Positions 44,324 to 52,905 of a stretch of DNA of 64,000 nucleotides are shown here, one piece after another (the first letter of the stretch is position 1; each line of letters opens with the position of its first letter). This stretch comes from R-RK-3 sp031399085. Its GTDB lineage: Bacteria > Pseudomonadota > Alphaproteobacteria > Rhizobiales > Rhodomicrobiaceae. A program made the translations under genes and the position numbers. The notes under the pieces were generated by a model. The model saw only the letters and a program-made list of their open reading frames with translations, ran no database searches and was not told the origin of the DNA. Where the stretch lies: the NCBI GenBank assembly GCA_031399085.1, contig JANNOQ010000027.1, positions 191,653 through 255,652 of the forward strand, written 5' to 3'.

Positions 44324-45148
44324 ATGACCCGTATCGCCTTGCTTGCCGATCTGCATTTCGGCTCGGTCCCGCCTGAGCTTGCCGAGCGGCTGGCGACGAA
44401 CCTTGCGGCGATCGCGCCGGACCTCATCATCATCGCAGGCGATCTGACCATGCAGTCGCGCCGGCGGGAATTCGCGGATGCCAAGAGCTGGCTTGAGTCG
44501 CTCCGCGCGCCCCTGCTAATGCTGCCCGGCAATCACGATCTGCCTGTCTGGAATATCTTCGAGCGTTTCTGGAATCCGTTCGCGCGCTATTCGCGCGTCG
44601 CCGGGCAGCCGCTGATGCCGGTTTTCGAAGATGCGCAGTGTTTCGTGCTTGGCCTCAATACCACGGCGAGCTGGCAGCCGAGCCTGCAATGGCAGGAGGG
44701 CACGGCGCGCCGGCGGGACGTCAAATCCGCCCAGATTTTGCTTGCTAAAGCGCCGCCGGAAAAGGCGCGGATCGTGGCCACCCATCACCCCTTGATGGAG
44801 GTTGAAGGTTTCCCGAGAGCGCGGCCGGCGCGGCGTGCCATGAGCGCTTTGGCGATGTTGGGTCAGGAGCGCGTCGAGATGCTGTTATCGGGCCATGTCC
44901 ACCAAACCTACGCAGTCGCGCTTGCGCAACCCTTTGGCTCGGTGATTGCCGTTGGTGCTCCCACGGCGCTCTCGACACGCATGCGGGGCGAGCCGAACGG
45001 CTTTTGGCTGATCGAGGTCCTGCCCGAATTCTTCCGGCTGACGCTGCACAGCTTCGACAGCGCACATTTTGCCGCAAGCGGCGACCCAATCGAGTTTGTC
45101 CGCCCCATCCGGCAAGGCACGGCGGGTGGCGTTGGCAATCCGGGTTAA
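44324..45148 (+). CDS. Calcineurin-type metallophosphoesterase
   Basis: 274 residues from ATG 44324 (MTRIALLADLHFG); an open extension to 44249 is unlikely. The five metallophosphoesterase motifs are present: DLHFG, GDLT (IIAGDLTMQ), GNHD (LPGNHDLPVW), THHPL and GHVH (LLSGHVHQTY). It could be a 3',5'-cyclic-nucleotide phosphodiesterase (CpdA-like) or another phosphoesterase; the sequence does not decide. Ends 3 bp before the stop of the convergent kinase gene. Confidence 0.87.
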   Translation: MTRIALLADLHFGSVPPELAERLATNLAAIAPDLIIIAGDLTMQSRRREFADAKSWLESLRAPLLMLPGNHDLPVWNIFERFWNPFARYSRVAGQPLMPVFEDAQCFVLGLNTTASWQPSLQWQEGTARRRDVKSAQILLAKAPPEKARIVATHHPLMEVEGFPRARPARRAMSALAMLGQERVEMLLSGHVHQTYAVALAQPFGSVIAVGAPTALSTRMRGEPNGFWLIEVLPEFFRLTLHSFDSAHFAASGDPIEFVRPIRQGTAGGVGNPG

Positions 45149-45151
45149 GGC

Positions 45152-46249
45152 TCAAACGCCTTTTTCGCTGTCCGCGCGGTGCGCGGGCAATGCGGGGTCG
45201 AACGACACCACCGCACGCGTGCCCTTATGGTTGGAATCGTAACTGATTTCCGCGCCCAGCTTCTGCGCCATGGCCTTGATGATGACTGTGCCAAGGCCGC
45301 TTGCACCTTCATGTGGGTGGCCGTTAACAAAGCCAACCCCATCATCCTCCACCATGAGCACGCCCCGATTGGGCGTGACCATTTGCAGCGTCACGCGAAT
45401 GGGCCCATTTCCGTTGGGATAGGCATGCTTGTGCGCGTTCAGCACGAGTTCGGTGAGCATGACGCCGACGGCGACGGCCCGGTCAGGCTCGATCTCGACG
45501 GGGTCCGCCTGAAGCGAGAATTGCTTAACCTGCTCGATGCCGTCGCCGGCCGCGCTCTGAATATCCTCGGCAAGCGCTTCGATATAGCGGTGCAGAGACA
45601 CGGATTGAACATTGGGCGAGGTATAGAGGCTGCGATGCACCTTGGCGACCGCCAGCACCCGATTATGCGCCTCCATCAGCGCTTCTTTCACCTCGGGCGT
45701 CGCCCCGCGCGCTTGAAACTGCATGATCGAGGCGATCAGTTGGAGGCTATTACTGACCCGGTGGTTGACCTCGCGCAGCAGCAGCGCCTGTTCAGCGGCG
45801 AGCGCCATATAGCGGTCCCGCGCCGCCATCGTCTCCGCCTCGGCGGCTTCCTTGGCGCGGCGCAGATTGGAAGATTGAATGCCGCCTTCGATGTCGGCGC
45901 GCAGCAAGGGGAGAAACTCGCCATGCACATCCTTGATGACATAATCCGCCGCGCCAGCCTTGAGGGCCGCAACCGCGGTGCGGGTGTCCTGCGCACCAGT
46001 TAGATAAATGACCGGAGGGGGATCGGGTAGCTTACGGATTTCAGCAAGGACATCCAGGCCGTCGAGGTCGGGGAGATGATGATCGAGAACCACAGCGTCG
46101 ATGCCGCCTTCCGTGATCCGCGCCAAGCCGATAGCTCCGGCCAAAACGGTTTCCAGGTCGAAACCGTGCCGCTCTAGATCCTTCTTGACAAGGTAGCTGA
46201 GAGCTTCGTCATCATCGATAAACAGCACGCGGATGCGCGGCGGTTGCAT
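45152..46249 (-). CDS. Response regulator-histidine kinase (receiver + HWE/HisKA_2 kinase)
   Basis: 365 residues. Receiver domain 1-125 with phospho-acceptor Asp56 (AVVLDHHLPD), a short coiled linker, then a HisKA_2/HWE kinase: phospho-His163 in LLREVNHRVSNSLQL and an ATPase domain with LTELVLNAHKHAYP and EDDGVGF. This kinase class commonly feeds PhyR. It is the last gene of a tight three-gene phosphorelay set (1-bp gap from the upstream regulator) and lies about 4 kb from phyR, so it is a good candidate regulator of the general stress response. Cytoplasmic: no membrane segment. Confidence 0.88.
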   Translation of the reverse strand: MQPPRIRVLFIDDDEALSYLVKKDLERHGFDLETVLAGAIGLARITEGGIDAVVLDHHLPDLDGLDVLAEIRKLPDPPPVIYLTGAQDTRTAVAALKAGAADYVIKDVHGEFLPLLRADIEGGIQSSNLRRAKEAAEAETMAARDRYMALAAEQALLLREVNHRVSNSLQLIASIMQFQARGATPEVKEALMEAHNRVLAVAKVHRSLYTSPNVQSVSLHRYIEALAEDIQSAAGDGIEQVKQFSLQADPVEIEPDRAVAVGVMLTELVLNAHKHAYPNGNGPIRVTLQMVTPNRGVLMVEDDGVGFVNGHPHEGASGLGTVIIKAMAQKLGAEISYDSNHKGTRAVVSFDPALPAHRADSEKGV

Positions 46250-46669
46250 TCAACTCGTCTCCGGCACCTTAATCACAAGGAACAATAGGCCAAGCTGGCG
46301 GATCGCGTGAGCAAAATGTTCATATTCCACCGGCTTGGTGATGTAGACGCTGCAGCCGAGCTCGTAGCAGCGCTCGATCTCTCTTTTGTCATCGGTCGTT
46401 GTCAACACGATGACGGGAGTGCGCTTTAAATCCTCATGCGCCTTGAGGCGCTTAAGGATGTCGAGCCCGGTCATGTCAGGCAGGTTTAGATCGAGGAGGA
46501 TCAGCAGCGGTCCCGGTTTGCTGGTTTTCTCGAGGTAGTCCAAGGCCGCGCCGCCCGTCGCGAAGTGCACGATCGGATTGGAAACGCCCGATCTAATGAT
46601 GTTCTTCTCGATGAGACGTGCGTGACCTTCGTCATCTTCGATCATGACGATGGTTACTGCGTTATTCAT
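46250..46669 (-). CDS. Single-domain response regulator (Rcp1/CheY-like)
   Basis: 139 residues, receiver domain only. Acidic pocket EDDE (11-14), phospho-acceptor Asp60 (LILLDLNLPDMTG), Thr in VLTTTDD and Lys in ITKPVEY. The form is that of Rcp1-like shuttle regulators paired with CHASE3 or phytochrome kinases. Starts within the stop of the upstream kinase (4-bp overlap) and is followed without gap by the receiver-HWE kinase, so it likely passes phosphate between the two. Confidence 0.92.
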   Translation of the reverse strand: MNNAVTIVMIEDDEGHARLIEKNIIRSGVSNPIVHFATGGAALDYLEKTSKPGPLLILLDLNLPDMTGLDILKRLKAHEDLKRTPVIVLTTTDDKREIERCYELGCSVYITKPVEYEHFAHAIRQLGLLFLVIKVPETS

Positions 46670-48207
46670 ATGCTTATCCCTGTGCCGTGATTGGGCAGCG
46701 CGCGAGGCAGCGTCACGCTAAAAGTGCTGCCTTGGCCGGGCGTCGACTCAACGCTGATCGAGCCGCCAAGCCGGCGAACCAGAGCCCGCACATGCGCAAG
46801 TCCCATGCCTTCGCCCGGCTTGTCCTGGGCGCCCGCACGCCTGAACAATTCAAAGACGCGCTCTTGATCGCGCGGGGCGATGCCGCGTCCATTATCTTTC
46901 ACCTCGATCTTCACCTTGCCGCCGTGATGGGCGCCCTTGACCTGAACCCTCCCTTTCTCATCATCGCGTAGATATTTGAGCGCGTTATCAACGAGGTTGG
47001 AGAAAATTTGCTCCAGCGCCAGCCGGTCCGAAACGATGGTCGGCAACGCTCCCAGCTCGACGGACACCTCCGCCTCCTGGCTCTGATGCGCGGCCGACGC
47101 GGTGATTCCGGTGAAAAGTTCATTCATGTCAATCCGCTCCGCCTGAAGCTTACGATTGCCTTCCCGCGAAATCGTCAGGACCGCATTGATCAGCCGGTCC
47201 ATCTTGGTGATTGACGCCTTGATGAAGCCGAGCGCCTCGCTGAAATCGCCTTCAAGCTGCGCGGCGGACATTGACCCATTACTCGTCCGGGGAGCGGGGT
47301 CTGCGCCGTTGCTCAGCGAGGACGCATCAGCGCCTCGGTTCCCGAACAATTCACCCTTTAGCTGCTCTAGCTCGCTGGTGAAACCCATGATGTTGACAAG
47401 CGGAGACCTGAGATCGTGGCTCACGATATAGGCGAACTTCTGGATTTCCTCATTAGCGGCGGTCAGCTCCGCCGTCCGCGCCGCGACATTGGCTTCAAGC
47501 TCGACATTGGCGTCGCGCAGCACTGCCTGCGCGTTTAGCATGACGGCGTTGGCCCGTTGCACCGCCAGCACCGAGGCCGCGGCCAACATCACGATCAGCG
47601 CAACCGCGATAATGTTCGATCCGAGCAGCCAGCGTTCTTGGCGACGCGCATCCGCGTATTGGCTAAATCGCTCAGCCGCATTCTCGGTTTTGATCTGCCT
47701 TACAAGCTCGCTGATCTCGCCCATGGATCGCAGGCCGCGTTCTGTGCGCACGAGCTTGAGGGCCTGGCCGGTCTTACCGGTTTCGTACAACGCAATTGTT
47801 TCAGCCAATTCGCTCAGCTTGGCGCTGATAAGCGGCTTTAGGGCATCGAGGCGATTTTTCTGGGACGGATAGTTCGCGACGGCACTTTCGATGGCGTCCA
47901 ATTTTGGCGGCACCGTCGGCAGGGTTTCCTTGTAAATTGCTAGAAAGTCTTTGTCGCCGGTCAGGAGATAGCCCCGCTGGCCGCTCTCCATGCGCCGCAG
48001 TGACCCCGCCAACTCGTCGATCTGGGACTGCGTTTCGACTGTTTGGATCAGCCGCTCACGTTCGCCCTGCGCGCGTTGTAGCAAGGCCATTGACGCAAGC
48101 ACGATAATGCCGAGAAAAGTGAATGAAGCTCCCAGCAGAAGCGGTCGCACAGGAAGGTGCGGAAGGCTTAGTCTGCTGAGAAATTTTGCTGTCGCTATCG
48201 GACGCAT
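46666..48207 (-). CDS. CHASE3-domain membrane histidine kinase
   Basis: 513 residues from ATG 48207. Two membrane segments (about 22-42 and 196-216) enclose a periplasmic CHASE3 domain (LRRMESGQRGYLLTGDKDFL). A coiled segment leads to HisKA with phospho-His264 (FAYIVSHDLRSPLVNI), an unusual Ser/Gly/Asn-rich insert near 290-320, and an HATPase with FSNLVDNALKYL and DNGRGIAPRDQERVFELF, GEGMGLAHVRALV. First gene of the kinase/regulator/kinase set. Signal unknown; CHASE3 usually senses extracellular conditions. Confidence 0.92.
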   Translation of the reverse strand: MRPIATAKFLSRLSLPHLPVRPLLLGASFTFLGIIVLASMALLQRAQGERERLIQTVETQSQIDELAGSLRRMESGQRGYLLTGDKDFLAIYKETLPTVPPKLDAIESAVANYPSQKNRLDALKPLISAKLSELAETIALYETGKTGQALKLVRTERGLRSMGEISELVRQIKTENAAERFSQYADARRQERWLLGSNIIAVALIVMLAAASVLAVQRANAVMLNAQAVLRDANVELEANVAARTAELTAANEEIQKFAYIVSHDLRSPLVNIMGFTSELEQLKGELFGNRGADASSLSNGADPAPRTSNGSMSAAQLEGDFSEALGFIKASITKMDRLINAVLTISREGNRKLQAERIDMNELFTGITASAAHQSQEAEVSVELGALPTIVSDRLALEQIFSNLVDNALKYLRDDEKGRVQVKGAHHGGKVKIEVKDNGRGIAPRDQERVFELFRRAGAQDKPGEGMGLAHVRALVRRLGGSISVESTPGQGSTFSVTLPRALPNHGTGISI

Positions 48208-48297
48208 ATTCGCTTCACATAAAGCTGCACCCCGAGGTTTCGGAACCTCGAGGTGCATAGCGTTGATTCATTCGTTTGGACCCGAGGCCCGGAGCAC

Positions 48298-48807
48298 CTA
48301 CTGCTTGGGTGGTGCGGCTGGATCGTCCTTACGATACTCCTCAATCTTTTTGGCCGCTTGATCCTTAAGCTCGACCGCCTTTTCAGAGGCCTGGGTGGCG
48401 ACCTCGCCAGCCTTTTCTCGGACTTTATCCATCGCCGTTTTCTCGGTCAGCTTGTAATCAGGCGCGGCTTGCAGCGCTTCTTTGGTCAGCGGCACCATGA
48501 TCGTGCGCGCGCCGGCCTGTTCGCCGTAGGTGATGGCTTCAAAGGGCAGTGCCACGCTCTTTTCGCCAAGACCAAGGAAGCCGCCCACGCCGATAACGAC
48601 GGTGGTGATCTTGCCGCTGCGGTCGAAGAGGATATCGTTCACATCGCCGATCTTCTCGCCGGCGGAATTAACGATTGGCTGGCCGATATAATTGAATCCA
48701 CGCCATTCGCCCATGGCCTGTTCGGTCTTGAAGGCGGTCGCGCCGGTCTGGGCGCTCGCCGAAGCCGCGAGGGTCATGAGCAGCACTGCTGATAGGGTCG
48801 TTTTCAT
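48298..48807 (-). CDS. Exported PRC-barrel protein
   Basis: 169 residues: signal peptide (MKTTLSAVLLMTLAASASAQ), a PRC-barrel domain (about 40-115, GQPIVNSAGEKIGDVNDILFDRSGKITTVVIGVGGFLGLGEKSVALPF) and a charged C-terminal helix rich in Ala/Lys/Glu repeats (KAGEVATQASEKAVELKDQAAKK). Proteins of this kind are common members of stress regulons in this order. GAGGA precedes ATG 48807. Lies between the phosphorelay and the ecfG locus. Confidence 0.85.
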   Translation of the reverse strand: MKTTLSAVLLMTLAASASAQTGATAFKTEQAMGEWRGFNYIGQPIVNSAGEKIGDVNDILFDRSGKITTVVIGVGGFLGLGEKSVALPFEAITYGEQAGARTIMVPLTKEALQAAPDYKLTEKTAMDKVREKAGEVATQASEKAVELKDQAAKKIEEYRKDDPAAPPKQ

Positions 48808-48948
48808 TTGATCGTCCTCTAAATTTGGTTGAATGACAACCAATCCCGGCGGCGTTAAATTGACGTGACAGGTAGAAGAAAACAAGGGTGGAGGCACTGC
48901 AGCCCCCACCCTGTCCGCAAGAAATCTACGGTACGGGGCGAGCCAGCG

Positions 48949-49122
48949 TCAGCTTCTGCGGGCGACGCTCGCAATCAGTGAAACCACGAAAAGGATGATG
49001 AACACCCAAAATAACAATTGCGCGCCATTCATGGCGACACCGGCGACCCCGCCGAAACCGACCGCTGCGGCGACCAGCGCGATGACCAGAAACACAACGG
49101 CGTAATAAAGCAGATTCCCCAT
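48949..49122 (-). CDS. DUF1328 small membrane protein
   Basis: 57 residues, two membrane segments (LLYYAVVFLVIALVAAAVGF and LLFWVFIILFVVSLIASV) joined by a Gly/Ala loop, the DUF1328 pattern. Such proteins are often induced with the general stress response. ATG 49122 follows GGAGG by 8 bases; a start further upstream is unlikely. Function unknown. Confidence 0.88.
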   Translation of the reverse strand: MGNLLYYAVVFLVIALVAAAVGFGGVAGVAMNGAQLLFWVFIILFVVSLIASVARRS

Positions 49123-49171
49123 GGATATGTCCTCCGGTTGGAACGCCCGTTCCATCGTCGGGCAGCCATTA

Positions 49172-49196
49172 AATGCACCGGCCCGAGCAGAGTTCC
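49172..49196 (-). promoter_or_regulatory. Candidate EcfG-type promoter of the DUF1328 gene
   Basis: On the minus strand GGAAC is followed after 16 bases by CATT, one mismatch from the GGAAC-N16/17-CGTT consensus of EcfG sigma factors. It ends 50 bp before the start codon. The -10 mismatch leaves this uncertain. Confidence 0.35.
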
Positions 49197-49258
49197 GCAG
49201 AGAACAAATAATCGTGAAGTCTGCCCAAAGACTGCCGCGATTTACGCGAAGGGATCGT

Positions 49259-49774
49259 TCAGTTGGCAGCTGCGGATTTTTGCTGTCCGCCTTCCATGAG
49301 CGCCTCTAAACGAGCCCGAGCGCGGTTGACGCGGCTTTTCACGGTGCCAATCGGGCAGTCGCAAATGATAGCGACTTCCTCATAAGACATGTTTTCGACC
49401 GTGACGAGAATGAGCGCCTCGCGCTGGTCCGGCGGCAGATTGCCGAGGACACGCATCACGTCGCCGAATTCCAGCGACTTCTCCTGCGAAGCCTGCACGA
49501 CGAAATGCGAATGATCCATCGTGCGGGCATATTCATTCTGATGTTTCTGTTTGCGCAGGCCATTGTAAAAATTATTGCGCAGGATCGTAAACAGCCAAGC
49601 CTTGAGGTTTGTCCCCTCCTGGAAATTCGTCAGGTTGTTCCAGGCGCGGATCAGTGTTTCCTGCACCAGATCGTCCGCTTCGGTGCGGTTGTGGCACAAC
49701 GAGATCGCGAACGCCCGCAAGCTGGGGATCGACTTGATCAGATCGTCACGAAGGGCTGCCGACGGGGCCGTCAT
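49259..49774 (-). CDS. ecfG: EcfG general stress response sigma factor
   Basis: 171 residues: sigma-70 region 2 (LRAFAISLCHNRTEADDLVQETLIRAWNNLTNFQ... LKAWLFTILRNNFYNGLRK) and region 4 (LPPDQREALILVTVENMSYEEVAIICDCPIGTVKSRVNRAR). The length, the region 2 wording and the genetic context identify the EcfG group. It drives stress genes when NepR is sequestered by phosphorylated PhyR. Starts within the nepR stop (4-bp overlap). Confidence 0.95.
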   Translation of the reverse strand: MTAPSAALRDDLIKSIPSLRAFAISLCHNRTEADDLVQETLIRAWNNLTNFQEGTNLKAWLFTILRNNFYNGLRKQKHQNEYARTMDHSHFVVQASQEKSLEFGDVMRVLGNLPPDQREALILVTVENMSYEEVAIICDCPIGTVKSRVNRARARLEALMEGGQQKSAAAN

Positions 49775-50010
49775 GTTTTGTCAGCTTCCTTGCGCTCAAG
49801 TTCATCGAGAAGCTGAATGAACCGGTCGGGAATCCGCTCCAGGAGCAATTCCTTGTACAGTCCGCGAAGTTGCGGTCCCAGCACCGCCAAGTTCGCCTCA
49901 CCGCTCTCGGCGCCGGCTTCGGACGCGACCTCGCCATGCGTGACAGCCGTCAGCGTGTCGTCATCCGCCTGCTGGGGAGGTTTTGCCGGCATTCTTTCTT
50001 TCTCACTCAT
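49771..50010 (-). CDS. nepR: NepR anti-sigma factor
   Basis: 79 residues; variable N-terminus and the conserved NepR helix pair LGPQLRGLYKELLLERIPDRFIQLLDELE. Binds EcfG in unstressed cells and phospho-PhyR under stress. Cotranscribed with ecfG and divergent from phyR, the standard locus layout. Confidence 0.94.
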   Translation of the reverse strand: MSEKERMPAKPPQQADDDTLTAVTHGEVASEAGAESGEANLAVLGPQLRGLYKELLLERIPDRFIQLLDELERKEADKT

Positions 50011-50148
50011 TTCAACTCACGATCAAATTTGCCGCTCATCGCCAAGCACGAATGGGTTCGGGGCGCAACTATTTTCACGTTGGCAGACCGACCATGTTTA
50101 CTATAAAGGGAATTCCACATTACCACTCACCAAAAGGATGAGCCGCTC

Positions 50149-50967
50149 ATGCCGATTTCCCAGGAGATCGCACCTTACCTGCCGCATTTGCGAAGATTTT
50201 CACGAACGCTGTCGGGTTCGCAAGAGAGCGGCGATGCGTATGTTGTCGCCGTGCTCGAAGCTCTAGTTGCAGATCCATCTGTCTTTCCGCGTCAGCTTCC
50301 TCCGCGCATCGGCCTCTATCAACTCTTCCTAAAGATGTGGAACTCACTCGACGATGTCCATACCGTTTTGAATTTTGATCCGACCGTGAATGAGGCTGTA
50401 CATAGCGTTCAGACGATAGCCCCGCAACCACGCCAGGCCTTTCTTCTCTTGAGCGTCGAGGGGTTTCGACCCCAAGAAATAGCGCAGATCCTACAAATGG
50501 ACGTGGCTGGAATTGCGGCGCTGATCGACCAAGCCGATCGCGAAATCGCCGAGCAGCTCCCGGCGGCGTCCATTCTGATCATCGAAGATGAACCCATGAC
50601 CGCGGCCAACCTCCAGATGCTCGTCGAAAGTCTCGGCCACCGCGTCACCGGCATTGCGCGGACGCATCGCGCGGCGCTCGATCTGGTGAAGCAGGAGCAG
50701 CCGGAACTCATTTTGTCGGATGTTCAGCTTGAAGACGGCTCCTCCGGCGTCGAAGCGGTGAACGAAATCCTCGGCTCGTTGGATTTGCCGGTCATCTTCA
50801 TCACCGGCCATCCTGAATTGCTGCTGACCGGCGAGCGGCCAGAACCCGCCTTTCTGATCCAGAAACCCTTCGATCCCAAGACCGTGAAGGCAATCATCAG
50901 CCAAGCGTTGTTCTTCGATGTGCGCACGCATCGCGGCGGCAAGGAAGCCGCCCCTAGCGCGGCCTAG
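50149..50967 (+). CDS. phyR: PhyR anti-anti-sigma response regulator
   Basis: 272 residues: an N-terminal sigma-like domain mimicking EcfG (about 1-125, YLPHLRRFSRTLSGSQESGDAYV) and a C-terminal receiver (about 143-262) with EDEPM, phospho-acceptor Asp191 (LILSDVQLEDG), Thr in FITGHPE and Lys in IQKPFDP. Phosphorylation frees the sigma-like domain to bind NepR. ATG 50149 has AAGGATGAG upstream. I found no convincing EcfG promoter in the 138-bp spacer. Confidence 0.96.
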   Translation: MPISQEIAPYLPHLRRFSRTLSGSQESGDAYVVAVLEALVADPSVFPRQLPPRIGLYQLFLKMWNSLDDVHTVLNFDPTVNEAVHSVQTIAPQPRQAFLLLSVEGFRPQEIAQILQMDVAGIAALIDQADREIAEQLPAASILIIEDEPMTAANLQMLVESLGHRVTGIARTHRAALDLVKQEQPELILSDVQLEDGSSGVEAVNEILGSLDLPVIFITGHPELLLTGERPEPAFLIQKPFDPKTVKAIISQALFFDVRTHRGGKEAAPSAA

Positions 50968-51005
50968 CACCGCCGCGATGGCGGTGGCGAGCCAGGATAA
51001 TCAGA

Positions 51006-52799
51006 CTATGCCGAGATCGCCATGGGCTCGCGGCTGGTCTCCTGCCGCTGCGCGCTCGAGAGCAATCCCATCTCGCTAAGTTTGGCCAGGATCAAATCGG
51101 CGGCCTGATCCGGCGTCAGATCGACGGTGTTGATCGAAACTTCAGGATGCTCCGGCGCCTCGTAAGGATCATCGATCCCGGTGAACTGCTTCAGCTTGCC
51201 TTCGCGGGCGAGCTTATAAAGCCCCTTGCGGTCGCGGCGTTCGCATTCGGCAAGCGGCGTCGCCGCATAGACCTCGATGAAGCCGCCCAGCGGCTCGATC
51301 ATGTCGCGCACTTCGCGGCGCGTCGCGGTGTAGGGCGCGATTGGCGCGCAAATCGCGATACCGCCATTCTTGGTGATTTCCGACGCCACATAGCCAATGC
51401 GCAGGATGTTGATGTTTCGGTGCTCCTTGGAGAAGCCAAGCTCGGAGGAAAGATGTTTGCGCACTGCATCGCCGTCGAGCAGCGTCACCGAACGCCCACC
51501 GATCTGCATCAGCTTGGCCATCAGCGCATTGGCGATGGTGGATTTGCCCGCGCCGGAAAGCCCAGTAAAGAAGACCGTGAAGCCCTGCCGATCACGCGGC
51601 GGATGCGTGCGGCGCAATTCGGCGATCACGCTTGGGAACGAGAACCATTCCGGGATTTCCTCGCCCTCTTGCAGGCGGCGGCGCAACTCGGTGCCGGAAA
51701 GGTTGAGGATTGCCTCACCGGATTGAATCTCATCGGCGGGAGCATATTGGTGGCGCTTTTGCAAATAGACCATCTCCTTGAACGGCACCATCGCGATGCC
51801 GATCTCGGCCTCATGCTGTTTCACCAGCTCTTGGGCGTCATACGGCCCATAGAACGGCTTGCCCTTGCTATCATTGCCAGGCCCGGCATGGTCGCGTCCG
51901 ACGATCAGATGCGTGCAGCCGAAATTGCGCCGGATGAGCGCGTGCCAGAGCGCCTCGCGCGGACCGGCCATGCGCATAGCCAAACCAAGAAGGCTCAGCG
52001 TGGCGTTGCCTTGCGGGTAATGCGGCAGCAGCGCCTCGTAGCAGCGCACACGGGTGTAGTGATCGACGTCGCCCGGCTTGGTCATGCCGACGACTGGGTG
52101 AATGAGCAGGTTCGCACCGACCTGTTCGGATGCGCGCAGCGTCAGCTCGTAATGGGCGCGGTGCAGCGGGTTGCGGGTTTGGAAGGCGACGATTTTCTTC
52201 CAGCCCCAGGCTTTGAATTGCGCCTTTAGCTCATTCGGCGATTGCCGGCGCTCGCGGAAATCATAATGGTTCGGCGCTTGCAGGCCGATCACCCGGCCGC
52301 CGACATAATGCGTCCCGGCTTTATCGTGCAAATAGCGAACGCCAGGGTGCGCGCCGTCATCCGCGCCGAACACCGCAGCCGCCTCACGCGCCTTATCCGG
52401 CTGCCAGATCGACTGAACCTCGAGCAGCGCCAGGACGACATTCTCCGAGTCGCGCAGGGCAATGCGCTGACCGATCTCCAGCTTGGCCGCGAAATCGGCA
52501 TTCACGTCGAGCGTCACCGGGATCGGCCACAATGCGCCGGACTCAAGCCGCATCTCGTTCACCACGCGATCGTAATCGCCGTGATTGAGGAAGCCTTCCA
52601 GCGGAGCAAAGCCCCCATTCATCAGCAGTTCGAGATCGCAAAGCTGACGGGCGCTCAAGTCCCATGAGGGCAAGTTGCCAGCCTCTGCCTTCAACGCTGG
52701 GATTTCAGTACCAGGGGCAAAAAGCTCGGGAGTCGGCGGAAAATGGCTAGCAGAAAATACGGAAGCAGCGGCTTCGTGGCCCCGCAGACTATCGCTCAT
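51006..52799 (-). CDS. Bifunctional sulfate adenylyltransferase / adenylylsulfate kinase
   Basis: 597 residues from ATG 52799 (MSDSLRGHEA). N-terminal ATP sulfurylase of the single-chain type: ATP-binding QTRNPLHRAH and GRDHAGPGND. C-terminal APS kinase (about 405-590) with P-loop GLSGAGKST at 413-421 and the APS segment PYEAPEHPEV. It turns sulfate into PAPS in one protein. The single-chain sulfurylase is distinct from the CysDN heterodimer. PAPS may serve assimilation or sulfation. Confidence 0.94.
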   Translation of the reverse strand: MSDSLRGHEAAASVFSASHFPPTPELFAPGTEIPALKAEAGNLPSWDLSARQLCDLELLMNGGFAPLEGFLNHGDYDRVVNEMRLESGALWPIPVTLDVNADFAAKLEIGQRIALRDSENVVLALLEVQSIWQPDKAREAAAVFGADDGAHPGVRYLHDKAGTHYVGGRVIGLQAPNHYDFRERRQSPNELKAQFKAWGWKKIVAFQTRNPLHRAHYELTLRASEQVGANLLIHPVVGMTKPGDVDHYTRVRCYEALLPHYPQGNATLSLLGLAMRMAGPREALWHALIRRNFGCTHLIVGRDHAGPGNDSKGKPFYGPYDAQELVKQHEAEIGIAMVPFKEMVYLQKRHQYAPADEIQSGEAILNLSGTELRRRLQEGEEIPEWFSFPSVIAELRRTHPPRDRQGFTVFFTGLSGAGKSTIANALMAKLMQIGGRSVTLLDGDAVRKHLSSELGFSKEHRNINILRIGYVASEITKNGGIAICAPIAPYTATRREVRDMIEPLGGFIEVYAATPLAECERRDRKGLYKLAREGKLKQFTGIDDPYEAPEHPEVSINTVDLTPDQAADLILAKLSEMGLLSSAQRQETSREPMAISA

Positions 52800-52905
52800 A
52801 GTGGTCTCGCTGAAGGATGAGTTTGTGATAAAGTACGAATTGTACGGTTTAGCTAACACAACAGAGCTAAGAGTCAATTGGCATCAAAGCTAGGCCAAGC
52901 ACAGT

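Noticed and set aside
50011..50148. EcfG promoter in the phyR-nepR spacer
   Set aside because: Only GGAAT and GGTTC variants without a properly placed CGTT were found.
51147..52229. 360-codon plus-strand frame
   Set aside because: Antisense shadow of the ATP sulfurylase/APS kinase gene.
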